A stretch of DNA of 11,018 nt from CAYTEO01 sp964436825. Lineage in GTDB: Bacteria > Krumholzibacteriota > Krumholzibacteriia > LZORAL124-64-63. Under the pieces are notes generated by a model. That model had not been told where the DNA came from, did not search any database, and saw nothing but the letters and a program-made list of their open reading frames with translations. The position numbers were made by a program, and so were the translations under genes. Shown piece by piece: positions 1 through 7,475 of the stretch; positions within the stretch are counted from its first letter, which is position 1, and each line of letters begins with the position of its first letter. Location: positions 1 through 11,018 of the forward strand of contig CAYTEO010000065.1 in assembly GCA_964436825.1 (NCBI GenBank). Reading direction: 5' to 3'.

Positions 1-139
1 TCTCACCCAGGGAAACGGGAACGGTGCGCTCGGGAATGGCCGCGGTCAGGACGGAGGCCATCGCCACGAGGCAGAGCACGGAGAGGGTGGTCAGCCAGCC
101 GGCATGGCGGCCGAGGAGGTGTGGGCGAGGTGAACGCAT
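1..139 (-). CDS. N-terminus of an unidentified exported protein (partial, runs off the window)
   Basis: The reading frame starts at an ATG at 139 and stays open to base 1, giving 46 residues. A purine-rich Shine-Dalgarno (GAAGGAAG) lies about 5 bases upstream of the ATG. The N-terminus has basic residues (MRSPRPHLLGRHAG) followed by a hydrophobic stretch (WLTTLSVLCLVAMASVLTAA), which reads as a signal peptide or N-terminal membrane anchor. The mature part begins around AAIPERTVPVSLGE and shows no recognisable domain. It lies 152 bases downstream of the sugar transferase on the same strand and may belong to the same polysaccharide locus, but a promoter-like sequence in between suggests independent transcription. 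The family cannot be assigned from 46 residues. Confidence 0.65.
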   Translation of the reverse strand, partial: MRSPRPHLLGRHAGWLTTLSVLCLVAMASVLTAAIPERTVPVSLGE

Positions 140-175
140 GGCAACTTCCTTCGCTCAGGGGCCAAAGATGTCCGT

Positions 176-193
176 CGTATCAACGCGGATACG
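176..193 (-). repeat. Small hairpin in the leader of the exported-protein gene
   Basis: CGTATC (176-181) and GATACG (188-193) are perfect inverted copies separated by six bases. The stem would form in the mRNA about 37 bases before the ATG at 139. There is no T-run after it, so it is not an intrinsic terminator. A stem this short can occur by chance. Confidence 0.2.
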
Positions 194-239
194 CCGAGGA
201 AGGTCTGTCATGGCGGGGAGACGAGACCCAACATCGATC

Positions 240-268
240 ATTCTATCACAAAAACGGATCCACGGCCA
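240..268 (-). promoter_or_regulatory. Candidate promoter for the exported-protein gene
   Basis: Read on the minus strand, TAGAAT (245 down to 240) is preceded by TGA, giving an extended -10 (TGN-TAGAAT). A poor -35 (TGGCCG, 268 down to 263) lies 17 bases upstream. Transcription would start near 233 and leave a leader of about 94 bases. The surrounding bases are AT-rich compared with the flanking genes. Support is only by resemblance to the sigma-70 consensus. Confidence 0.3.
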
Positions 269-291
269 TCCGGGAGATGCGGCCGCCGTGG

Positions 292-1062
292 TCACCGCGC
301 TCCATCACCGGTCAGGACGACCCGCACGGTCTCCAGCAGGATACGCAGATCCATCCGCCAGCCGATGCTGCGGATGTAGAGGCGATCGAGGGCGACCTTG
401 CGGCGGACCGAGTCCAGGTCGTCGTCGTAGCCGTTGCGGACCTGGGCCAGACCGGTGATCCCGGGGTTGGCGCGCAGGCGATCGGTGTAGCGGGGGATGA
501 GCCGCTCGTACTGGTTGACGAAGACCAGTCGCTCGGGCCGGGGCCCGATGAGGCTCATCTCGCCCTTCAGGACGTTCCAGAACTGGGGGACCTCGTCCAG
601 GCGGGACGCCCGCAGGAAGCGGCCCACGCGGGTGATCCGGCTGTCGCCGTCGGCGGCCAGCTGCGGGCCGTGCCGCTCGGCATCGGTGCGCATCGTCCGC
701 AGCTTGACGATCCGGATGGGTGTGCCGGGCTGGACGATCCGCCGGCGGTCGGGGCCGTGCCACTCCCCGCGGTGTCGGCGCCGGTTCATCCCCACCCGCC
801 ACTGGTGGTAGAAGACGGGACCGGGACTGTCGAGCTTGATGGCCGCCGCGATCAGCGGCAGCAGCAGGGCGAACGCCGACAGGGCCAGGACGGAGACGGC
901 TATGTCGAGGGCGCGGCGCAGCAAGGGATAGACGTGTTGTTCGGGGACGTGGGCGCCATGTTCCGGTGCCCGCTCCGGTTCCCGCAGCCACGATGGCAGG
1001 TGGAGCGGTTCCTGCTGCCAGCCCGGCGTCTTGGCGGCATTGCTGTGGAGGTGGATCATCAT
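292..1062 (-). CDS. Sugar transferase, monotopic phosphoglycosyl transferase (WcaJ/PglC type, PF02397)
   Basis: Transfers a sugar 1-phosphate from a UDP-sugar to undecaprenyl phosphate, the first membrane step of exopolysaccharide or related glycan assembly, at the cytoplasmic face of the inner membrane. Visible hallmarks, numbered from the longest start at 1083, are: a hydrophobic re-entrant helix at about 57-83; SPGPVFYHQ at 86-94; KLRTM at 127-131; the catalytic Asp-Glu pair D163-E164 in SRLDEVPQFWNVLKGEMS; LIGPRPE at 178-184; and NPGITGLAQV at 206-215. The protein is the short PglC-like form without the four-helix WcaJ N-terminal domain, but has about 55 hydrophilic residues ahead of the helix. 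About 20 extra basic residues sit between RVGMNRR and the KLRTM motif. I prefer the ATG at 1062 because GGGGAG lies 11 bases upstream; the ATG at 1083 (263 aa) has no spaced Shine-Dalgarno. Which sugar is transferred cannot be told. Confidence 0.93.
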   Translation of the reverse strand: MMIHLHSNAAKTPGWQQEPLHLPSWLREPERAPEHGAHVPEQHVYPLLRRALDIAVSVLALSAFALLLPLIAAAIKLDSPGPVFYHQWRVGMNRRRHRGEWHGPDRRRIVQPGTPIRIVKLRTMRTDAERHGPQLAADGDSRITRVGRFLRASRLDEVPQFWNVLKGEMSLIGPRPERLVFVNQYERLIPRYTDRLRANPGITGLAQVRNGYDDDLDSVRRKVALDRLYIRSIGWRMDLRILLETVRVVLTGDGAR

Positions 1063-1103
1063 GGCTACTGCATCTCCCCGCATCCCCGGCCACGAATCAA
1101 AGC

Positions 1104-1126
1104 CGGCGACGCGTGCGGCGTCGCCG
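1104..1126 (-). repeat. GC-rich hairpin in the leader of the sugar transferase
   Basis: CGGCGACGC (1104-1112) and GCGTCGCCG (1118-1126) form a perfect 9-bp stem with a five-base loop. It lies 42 bases upstream of the preferred start at 1062. No U-run follows on either strand. It could be an mRNA leader structure affecting translation or stability, or a protein-binding site; nothing in the sequence decides this. Confidence 0.4.
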
Positions 1127-1132
1127 AGTACG

Positions 1133-1158
1133 CATCAGGACAGTTTACGATCCTGATG
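1133..1158 (-). promoter_or_regulatory. Inverted repeat, possible operator upstream of the sugar transferase
   Basis: CATCAGGA (1133-1140) is exactly inverted in TCCTGATG (1151-1158) with a ten-base spacer, so the half-site centres lie about 18 bases apart, compatible with dimer binding. On the minus strand the spacer contains TAAACT, a 4-of-6 match to a -10 box, but no convincing -35 was found. The region 1130-1252 is distinctly AT-richer than the neighbouring genes, as expected for a promoter region. An operator role is inference. Confidence 0.3.
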
Positions 1159-1252
1159 ACCTCTTACACGCTATCACATCGTGGCGCGGAGATCTAGAGA
1201 ATAGACATCAAAAACTACATTTTTTCTCAACATGAATTACGATACGGTAATT

Positions 1253-4200
1253 TCATTGGTGCGATCCCGCCACGGGGCGACGGCGCAGGAAGGCCGGAAT
1301 ATCGGCGATCCACCTTCCCGCGGCACCGAACAGATCCTCGACGATGGTGGCCGTGGCCGGCAGCAGGACTGTCGTCAGGAAAGTCGATACCAGCAGTCCT
1401 CCCATGATGACCAGGGCCATCGAGTAGTAGTACACGCCGCCCAGGGAGGGGCGCTGCAGGGCCATGGGCAGCAGGCCGATCAGGGTCGTCAGGGCGGTCA
1501 TCAGGATGGGACGCAGCCGCTCGCGACCGCCGCGCAGCAGCGCCTCCCGGCGGGGCATCCCCGCGCGTCGATAGCCGTTGATGTGCTCCAGCATGACGAT
1601 CCCGTTGTTGACGACGATCCCGATCAGCAGCAACAGGCCGATGGCCGCCGGCTGGTCGAAGTCGGTCCCGGTGACGTAGAGGGTCCACCAGGCGCCGGTC
1701 AGGGCGAACGGCAGGGCGACCATCAGGGCGATGGCCTGGCGGACCGACTCGAACAGGCCGGCCATGACGGCGAAGATCAGCATCAGGGCCAGCAGGAGGT
1801 TCGTCATGAACTCCCGCGACTGTTCCCGGCGGCGCTCCTGCCAGCGCCCGAAGGTCCAGGAGTAGCCCGGCGGGAACGCCATTCCCGCCAGGGCCCGGCG
1901 GACCAGGGGGAGGTACTGTTCGCGGGTGCCGTGCTCGTAGCGGGCCCCCACCCAGAGGCTGGTCCGGCGGTCGTCCCGCTGGATCCGCTCGGGGCCGGGC
2001 ACCTCCCGGACGGCGGACACCGCGGCCAGGGGGACCTTGATCCCCCCGGTCGTCCACAGCGGCAGGCCGGTCAGGTGGGAGACGCTCTCCTGCTGCCGCT
2101 CGTCCAGGGTCAGGCGCATCTCCCGCTCCCCGTCGGGGGTCCGGAACCGCTGCAGGCGCCGGCCGCGGAAGGTCAGGCCCACGGTCTGCGCCACGGCGGA
2201 CGGGTCGATCCCGTAGCGGGTCATCAGCTCCCGGTCGGGGATGAGGTGGAGCTCCAGGCCGCCCTGCTCGTTGCTGGCGAACGGGTCGACCAGCCCGGGG
2301 ATGGCGGCCAGGCGTTCCTTGGCCTCCTCGGCCAGGCGGGCCAGGATCTCCGAGTCCTCCCCGACGAGCTGGAAGGCGATCCGCTTGCCGCGGTCCATCC
2401 GCCACATCTGGCGGTTCTCCTGGACCCGGATCCGCACGCCCGGCCAGTCGGGAAGCAGCTCGGCGAGCCGCCGGCGGACGCGGGCGATGTTCTGCTCGCT
2501 CGCCTCCCCCTCGCGCAGGTAGATGCGCGTCAGCGTCCAGCGGTCGCTCCAGAAGGAGTAGACGGCCCGGGCCAGCAGCTCTTCCCGGTGGGGTTCCAGC
2601 AGCCGTTCGACGCGCGTGACGACCCGCTCCTTCTCGGCCAGCGGCAGCGGCTCGCTGAACTCGTAGCGGATCTGGACGAAGAGGTCCTCGCTGCTGGCGT
2701 CGAAATTGCGGTCGACGTGCCGGAACGGGACGATCATCGTCGCCATGACCGACAGACCGATCACCGGTGCCAGCCAGCGGTGGCGCAGGATCGTGCCCAG
2801 CAGCCGCTGGTAGCCGCCCTCCAGGGCCACCAGCCACCGCTGGCGCGGCCGGGGCGCCGAGCGGATGAACCACGAGGTCGCCATGGGGATCAGGGTCTGG
2901 CTGACCAGCAGCGACGCCAGCAGGGTCACGCAGACGGTGATTCCCAGCTCCTTGAGGTAGATGTTCATCTCGCTGGGCTTGTTGAAGACCAGCGGCAGGA
3001 AGACGATGACCGACGTCAGGGTGGCGGCGATGACGGCCGTCGAGACCTCCTTCGCCCCGCGCAGGGCCGCGGTGCGGCGGTCCGCGCCCAGCTCCCGGTG
3101 CCGGAAGATGTTCTCCATGACGACGACGGCGTTGTCGACGAGCATCCCCACCCCGACGATCAGCCCCAGCAGCGTCAGCGTGTTGAGGGTCTTGCCCTGG
3201 GCCCACACCAGCCCGCAGGTGACGATCAGGGAGAACGGGATGCACAGGACCGCGACGATCGTCGTCGAGACCCTGCGCAGGAACAGGAACAGGACCAGCG
3301 CCGCCAGGACGGCGCCGAAGATGCCGGTGAACGTCAGATCGCCCAGGGTCTCGCGGATCTCCTTGCCCTGGCTGAACCAGACCAGGAAGTCGACCCCCTG
3401 CAGCTCGGGATCGTCGGCCATGGCGGCGATCCGCCGCTGCAGGGCGGCGCAGACCTCGACGGTGTTGGCCTTGGACTCCTGGGTGACGGTGATCCCCACG
3501 GCGAAGCGGCCGTCCAGGTGGCGGCCGTACTCCAGGGGCGGCTCGCTGTAGACGACGTCGGCCACGTCGCCCAGCCGGATACCGTCGGCCCGCAGGGGCA
3601 GATCCCGGATCTGCTCGACGGTGCGGAAGGAGCCCAGGCTGCGGACCGTGTAGCGGACGCCGCCGTCGGTGATCCTGCCCAGGGACATGTCGAAGTTGCT
3701 GGCGCGGAGGCGCCGGACGACGTCGCGGATGTCCAGGCCGTGGAACTCCAGGTCGGCCGGCCGCAGGTTGATCCGCACCTCCGGCGGGTTGACCCCGTCG
3801 AGGCGGACCTGGGCCACGCCGGGGATCCGTTCCAGGGGCCGGACGATCCTGCGCTCCAGGATGTCGTAGTCGTGGCTCAGGTCGCGGGGGGAGCTGAGCC
3901 GCCCCTCGAGGATCGGCATGTCGGCCTCGCGGCTGTCCCAGTGCCCGCCCACGGTGATGTCGCCGATGTCCTCGGGCAGGTCGCGGCGGATGCGGTCGAT
4001 CCGCTCCCACGCCTCCACCCGCGCCAGGTTCATGTCCGTCGACCAGTCGAAGTTCAGCCGGATCCGCCCGCCGTCCTGGTCGCACATGGACCACATGCCG
4101 CGCAGTCCCCTGAGCGAGCCGAGGGCGTCCTCCAGGGGCCGGACGATCATCCGCTCCACCTGTTCGGGCGACGCGTTGGGATAGGGGACGTGGACGAAGA

Positions 4201-4333
4201 GCTGCGGCTCCTCGACATCGGGCATGAAGGCCAACGGCAGCCGCAGCAGCGCCACGCCGCCCAGGACGACCAGGCTGACCAGCAGCATCAGCGTGGTGAC
4301 ATGGCGGCGGATGGCGAGCTCGGGGAGGGTCAT
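1253..4333 (-). CDS. RND-family efflux transporter permease (AcrB/HAE-type), inner-membrane subunit
   Basis: A 1026-residue protein of normal RND length. It should be a trimeric, proton-driven inner-membrane pump with large periplasmic loops. Visible: TM1 at about 12-34 followed by FMPDVEEPQL (37-46); a first periplasmic domain to about 330; helices to about 400 with the TM4 signature GMLVDNAVVVMEN (396-408); a second TM1-like segment at about 518-536 that starts the second half; a second periplasmic domain; and closing helices with GIVVNNGIVMLEH (905-917) in the TM10 position. D400 corresponds to the proton-relay aspartate. The second aspartate of E. coli AcrB is asparagine here, and TM10 carries paired asparagines. 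The ATG at 4333 has AAGGAA at a good distance. The usual membrane-fusion protein and outer-membrane factor are not seen beside it, so the substrate (drug, lipid or other) is unknown. It lies 128 bases downstream of the lipoprotein gene on the same strand and may be cotranscribed. Confidence 0.95.
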   Translation of the reverse strand: MTLPELAIRRHVTTLMLLVSLVVLGGVALLRLPLAFMPDVEEPQLFVHVPYPNASPEQVERMIVRPLEDALGSLRGLRGMWSMCDQDGGRIRLNFDWSTDMNLARVEAWERIDRIRRDLPEDIGDITVGGHWDSREADMPILEGRLSSPRDLSHDYDILERRIVRPLERIPGVAQVRLDGVNPPEVRINLRPADLEFHGLDIRDVVRRLRASNFDMSLGRITDGGVRYTVRSLGSFRTVEQIRDLPLRADGIRLGDVADVVYSEPPLEYGRHLDGRFAVGITVTQESKANTVEVCAALQRRIAAMADDPELQGVDFLVWFSQGKEIRETLGDLTFTGIFGAVLAALVLFLFLRRVSTTIVAVLCIPFSLIVTCGLVWAQGKTLNTLTLLGLIVGVGMLVDNAVVVMENIFRHRELGADRRTAALRGAKEVSTAVIAATLTSVIVFLPLVFNKPSEMNIYLKELGITVCVTLLASLLVSQTLIPMATSWFIRSAPRPRQRWLVALEGGYQRLLGTILRHRWLAPVIGLSVMATMIVPFRHVDRNFDASSEDLFVQIRYEFSEPLPLAEKERVVTRVERLLEPHREELLARAVYSFWSDRWTLTRIYLREGEASEQNIARVRRRLAELLPDWPGVRIRVQENRQMWRMDRGKRIAFQLVGEDSEILARLAEEAKERLAAIPGLVDPFASNEQGGLELHLIPDRELMTRYGIDPSAVAQTVGLTFRGRRLQRFRTPDGEREMRLTLDERQQESVSHLTGLPLWTTGGIKVPLAAVSAVREVPGPERIQRDDRRTSLWVGARYEHGTREQYLPLVRRALAGMAFPPGYSWTFGRWQERRREQSREFMTNLLLALMLIFAVMAGLFESVRQAIALMVALPFALTGAWWTLYVTGTDFDQPAAIGLLLLIGIVVNNGIVMLEHINGYRRAGMPRREALLRGGRERLRPILMTALTTLIGLLPMALQRPSLGGVYYYSMALVIMGGLLVSTFLTTVLLPATATIVEDLFGAAGRWIADIPAFLRRRPVAGSHQ

Positions 4334-4461
4334 GACGGTTCCTTCGCGGCGTACCGGTCCTGTGTCGCGTTCCGGGGGACAGGCTCCTTAGACGCAGTCC
4401 GCGCCGCCGGGTTGCGTTCGTTCCGTCGCGACGGCGGGAGCCCTGCCGCCCCGGCCGTCAC
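4334..4461 (-). other. Non-coding spacer between the lipoprotein and RND genes
   Basis: This 128-base spacer holds the Shine-Dalgarno of the RND gene (AAGGAA, about 6 bases before the ATG at 4333) and a perfect 12-bp palindrome CCGTCGCGACGG at 4423-4434. An imperfect GC-rich stem, GGCGG against CCGCC, lies next to the palindrome. There is no T-run that would make it an intrinsic terminator and no good -10/-35 pair. Readthrough from the upstream operon into the RND gene is therefore possible but unproven. Confidence 0.4.
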
Positions 4462-6114
4462 TCAGCGGCCGGCGCGCAGGATCCCCAGCAGCTCCCAGCG
4501 GCCGTCCCGGCGGAGGTAGTGGGCCTCGGTGGGGGGCAACGATCGGCCGTCGCTGTCCCGCGCCGTCCAGGTCAGCACGACGGTCGTCCCGTCGGCGTCC
4601 GGCAGGTCGTCCACCGCGACGGCGGGCCTGGCTCCTCCCCGGACCACCGCCAGGGCCGGACCGTCGGCGACGGCCGCGGTGACGGTCCAGGTGAGGGTCG
4701 AACGGCCCAGCCACCCGGCCAGGGCGTCCCGCGCCGCGACCCGCAGCGCGGTGCCCGCCGGCTCGACGGGAGCGAGGTCGACGGCGGGGGAGACCCGCCC
4801 CAGGGCCCAGGTCACCGTCCTGTCCCGCCGCTTGGCGAGGATCTCCGCCAGCAGCTCGGCCGCCCGGGGATCCTCGTAGCGTCCCGCGGCGACGGCGGCC
4901 TCGATCATGGCGTCGGTCACCCGGGAAAGGACCCGCCCGGCCCAGAAGGCATCGGCCGGGTCGCAGGCGTGGAGGAAGTCGTTGGCGTAGTTCGGGACCC
5001 AGCCGGCGGGGTCGAACGGCTCGGCCAGCAGCAGGCCCAGCTCGGGATGGGGCGGCGGCGGCAGGTCCTCGTAGGGTCGGACGAACAGGCCCAGGGAGAC
5101 GATCCCCAAGGCCAGCTCCTCCAGGTCGATGTCGTGGGCGAAGCCGATCCGCGGCTCGTGGCGCGCCGCCCAGTAGCCTCCCAGGCAACCGTCGAAGTCG
5201 ACCAGGTAGTGCCGCAGAAACCCCCTGCCCGGCGGGCCGACGTAGAGGTCCAGGGTGTTGTCGATCTTCATGTCGACGTGGTTGAGCCAGGCGCCGAAGA
5301 CCCGCAGGGCCCGCAGGCTGCGGCGGCGCTCGTGGGGGATGGTGTCGTTGGGATCGTCGTCGCGGACGCCCGTGTAGGCAAAACCGCCCACCGGCCGCCC
5401 GTCCAGCAGCCGGCTGACCAGGGCGCGGTAGCGGTCGCCGCGCCGGGCCTGGGGGAGGCGGGCCAGGAGGTGGTCGATGTCCTGTTCGGTCAGCGGGCGA
5501 CGCCCGCCCCCGCGCTTGAGGACCGCCCCGGGAGCGACGGTCACCTGGTCGCGACGGAACAGGACGACCCGGTCGTCGGGGACGTGGTAGCCCAGGGCCC
5601 ACAGCAGCCGGTTGGCCACCGCCCCGGCGGCGGTGGCCACGACCGGCTCGCCGGGCTTGTCGAACTTGCAGATGTAGCGCACCCCGCGGGCGTCCTCGAA
5701 GACGAAGCCGGGATTGCGGCCGCCGCGCTTCATCCCGGTGATCCGCCACGGGAAGAAGGCCTCCGGCCCGGGGTCGTCGCCGCCGGCGCCGCGGTAGACC
5801 GCCTCCGGGGTGAGGTCGGGCAGGCGGGGACGGTACCAGCTCGAGGCCGGCACCTCGCCCAGGCGGTTGACGTCCAGGGCCGGCCACGACGGCCGGCTGT
5901 CCAGGTGGAGGCGGGCCTGGCGCAGGGCGAAGTTCTCGATGTGGTGGGTCGTCCTGTGGAACTCCAGCTCGGCGGGCATGGGGATCGGCAGCGTGTCGAC
6001 CACGACGCTCACGACGGGGCCGGGCAGGAACCGGGCCGGCGGCGGCGTCACGGCACAGCCGGCCAGGGCGACCGCGAGCAGCAGGACGGGCAGTCGGGCG
6101 ATGCGCCGGCTCAT
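4462..6114 (-). CDS. Outer-envelope lipoprotein with kinase-like motifs, function unknown
   Basis: A 550-residue protein. Its N-terminus MSRRIARLPVLLLAVALAGC is a lipoprotein signal with lipobox LAGC, Cys20 being the lipidated residue; Ala follows the Cys, which fits outer-membrane sorting. The body has motifs reminiscent of protein-kinase-like folds: YICKFD (147-152) with a candidate ATP-binding Lys150; an alpha-C-like helix followed by LGYHVPDDRVV; HVDMKIDN (279-286), resembling the HxDxKxxN catalytic loop; and LVDFDG (304-309) in the place of DFG. The region NDTIPHERRR through WAARHEPR looks strongly conserved in style. Residues from about 430 form a separate, probably beta-rich tail. I recall similar hypothetical proteins in Acidobacteria and deltaproteobacteria but could not search. 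The start is firm: AGGAGG lies six bases upstream, and the ATG overlaps the stop of the barrel gene as ATGA. The kinase assignment is inference. Confidence 0.85.
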   Translation of the reverse strand: MSRRIARLPVLLLAVALAGCAVTPPPARFLPGPVVSVVVDTLPIPMPAELEFHRTTHHIENFALRQARLHLDSRPSWPALDVNRLGEVPASSWYRPRLPDLTPEAVYRGAGGDDPGPEAFFPWRITGMKRGGRNPGFVFEDARGVRYICKFDKPGEPVVATAAGAVANRLLWALGYHVPDDRVVLFRRDQVTVAPGAVLKRGGGRRPLTEQDIDHLLARLPQARRGDRYRALVSRLLDGRPVGGFAYTGVRDDDPNDTIPHERRRSLRALRVFGAWLNHVDMKIDNTLDLYVGPPGRGFLRHYLVDFDGCLGGYWAARHEPRIGFAHDIDLEELALGIVSLGLFVRPYEDLPPPPHPELGLLLAEPFDPAGWVPNYANDFLHACDPADAFWAGRVLSRVTDAMIEAAVAAGRYEDPRAAELLAEILAKRRDRTVTWALGRVSPAVDLAPVEPAGTALRVAARDALAGWLGRSTLTWTVTAAVADGPALAVVRGGARPAVAVDDLPDADGTTVVLTWTARDSDGRSLPPTEAHYLRRDGRWELLGILRAGR

Positions 6115-7475
6115 CGCAGCCTCCTGGAGTGCAGCTCGAAGGTGCCGGTGGTGCCGATGTAGAGGTGACCCCCCTCGCGGCTGCGCGCGTACTGGACGGT
6201 GATCGTCTCGCCCTCCACCTGGATCCCCAGGGCCAGGCCGGTGGAGCTGGCCAGGTCGTCGCCGCGGATGTCCCGCCAGCGGGGAGCGACCATCCCCCAC
6301 TCGTGGAACAGCCGACCCTGGACGTGGGCCAGCACGGGGTAGCGGTACTCGACCGACGCCAGGACGGCATGGGTGTCGCGGAAGCGGTCGCGCGGGAAGC
6401 CGCGCAGGTCGTAGCGGCCGCCCAGGACCGGCATCTCGGTGTAGGGGAGCCGGTCGGGCCGGTCGCAGTCCACCCCCTCGGCGAACAGGCGCACCGCCAC
6501 GCCGCGGCTGTGCCGCCACAGGGGCCGCTGGAACCGCAGGTCCAGGCTGTAGTGGCGGTAGTCGGGGTCGACGGCCGTGTAGGCCCCGTTCCAGCCGCCC
6601 ACGACGCTGACCAGGGCGCCGGGGGCGCAGAGGGCGTCCGGGTCGATGGCCGACCAGGTCAGCCGCAGCTCCACCCCCCGGTAGCCGGAGTGGACCGCGG
6701 CGGCGTACAGCTCGGGGAACCCCTGCGCCACCGAGGAGCGCTCGTCGGGGTCGGGCTCGCCGTCGTCGGGCTGGTCCAGGTCGGTGGTCCGCTGGTAGCC
6801 GGTCAGGGCCAGCTCCCAGGCGGGATGGGGCCGGCAGTGCAGGATCAGCTCGTTGAGCCAGAACCGCCGGTGGGCGTCGTAGCGGACGGGCGGGCTGCCC
6901 TGTCCCAGGCCGTAGAACGGGCGGGCGTCCTTCAGTTCCAGGCGGGAGAGCAGCGAGAGGGAGAGCGGCTCGTCCCTGGTGTCGAGGGCGAACGCCAGCA
7001 GGGCGTTGTGGGGGTTGAGGTAGCCGGCGGTCAGGGCGTAGTCGATCCCGGTGCCGAACCAGTCGTCGGCGGTGACGTGGACCCCCAGGCGGGTCAGCCC
7101 GAAACCGGTCTCGTAACCGAAGCGCAGGGCGACCTGGGCGTCGACCGACTCCAGATCCCAGATCATCAGCCGGGAGAGCCGGTCCAGCAGGCGGTAGCGC
7201 TCGTTCAGGCCGCTGGCCCAGACCACCGGCCGCGCCACGATCTCCAGCCCCGCGTAGGGGATCCGGCCGAGGACGTAGAGGACCTGCTGCCCGGTGGTGA
7301 CGCGTCGGGCCAGCGGTTGCTCCGTGCCGCGCAGATGCCAGGCCTCTTCCGGCCGGGGCGCGGGTGGGCCGGTCGCGGCCGTAGCTCCGCTGTCCGGTGG
7401 GGCGGTCCCGGCCGCCGCGGCGGCGGGGACGAGCCACACCAGCAACAGCAGGAACGCCAGGACGCGTCGCGTCAT
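6111..7475 (-). CDS. Omp85/BamA-like outer-membrane beta-barrel without POTRA domains
   Basis: A 454-residue protein. Residues 1-22 (MTRRVLAFLLLLVWLVPAAA and on) form a Sec signal peptide. After a Pro/Ala-rich linker and a short N-terminal segment (about 45-110), the rest is alternating beta-strand sequence. Omp85 hallmarks are FYGLGQGS (187-194), GYRGVELRLTW (264-274), LGGRYDLRGFPRDRF (351-365), whose RGF corresponds to the loop-6 VRGF motif, and VEYRYPV (375-381). The usual POTRA repeats (about 75 residues each) do not fit in the N-terminal segment, so this is a barrel-dominant member. It may insert or translocate a partner, or be a channel. It ends HSRRLR rather than in the usual aromatic residue. 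GGAGG lies ten bases before the ATG, which overlaps the transporter stop as ATGA, and its own stop overlaps the lipoprotein start. Translational coupling suggests one envelope complex or pathway. Confidence 0.88.
   Translation of the reverse strand: MTRRVLAFLLLLVWLVPAAAAAGTAPPDSGATAATGPPAPRPEEAWHLRGTEQPLARRVTTGQQVLYVLGRIPYAGLEIVARPVVWASGLNERYRLLDRLSRLMIWDLESVDAQVALRFGYETGFGLTRLGVHVTADDWFGTGIDYALTAGYLNPHNALLAFALDTRDEPLSLSLLSRLELKDARPFYGLGQGSPPVRYDAHRRFWLNELILHCRPHPAWELALTGYQRTTDLDQPDDGEPDPDERSSVAQGFPELYAAAVHSGYRGVELRLTWSAIDPDALCAPGALVSVVGGWNGAYTAVDPDYRHYSLDLRFQRPLWRHSRGVAVRLFAEGVDCDRPDRLPYTEMPVLGGRYDLRGFPRDRFRDTHAVLASVEYRYPVLAHVQGRLFHEWGMVAPRWRDIRGDDLASSTGLALGIQVEGETITVQYARSREGGHLYIGTTGTFELHSRRLR

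Noticed and set aside
24..1197. Plus-strand open frames overlapping the sugar transferase and the exported-protein start
   Set aside because: No domain or credible ribosome-binding site. The minus strand has clear motif-bearing coding sequence.
1200..1252. Possible intrinsic terminator after the RND gene, from AATTAC/GTAATT and AAAAA/TTTTT pairs
   Set aside because: The stems are only five to six AT base pairs and the T-run is not placed directly behind a GC-rich stem, so the support is too weak.
1232..4519. A very long open frame on the plus strand (1095 codons) opposite the RND gene
   Set aside because: Its product is Gln/Asp/Gly-rich low-complexity sequence without a domain. It mirrors the codon bias of the RND gene on the other strand and is a GC-rich antisense shadow.
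4462..7437. A single 991-residue minus-strand protein spanning the lipoprotein and much of the barrel region
   Set aside because: The upstream half is an out-of-frame reading of the barrel gene. The real start is the ATG at 6114, with a strong Shine-Dalgarno and a lipoprotein signal.
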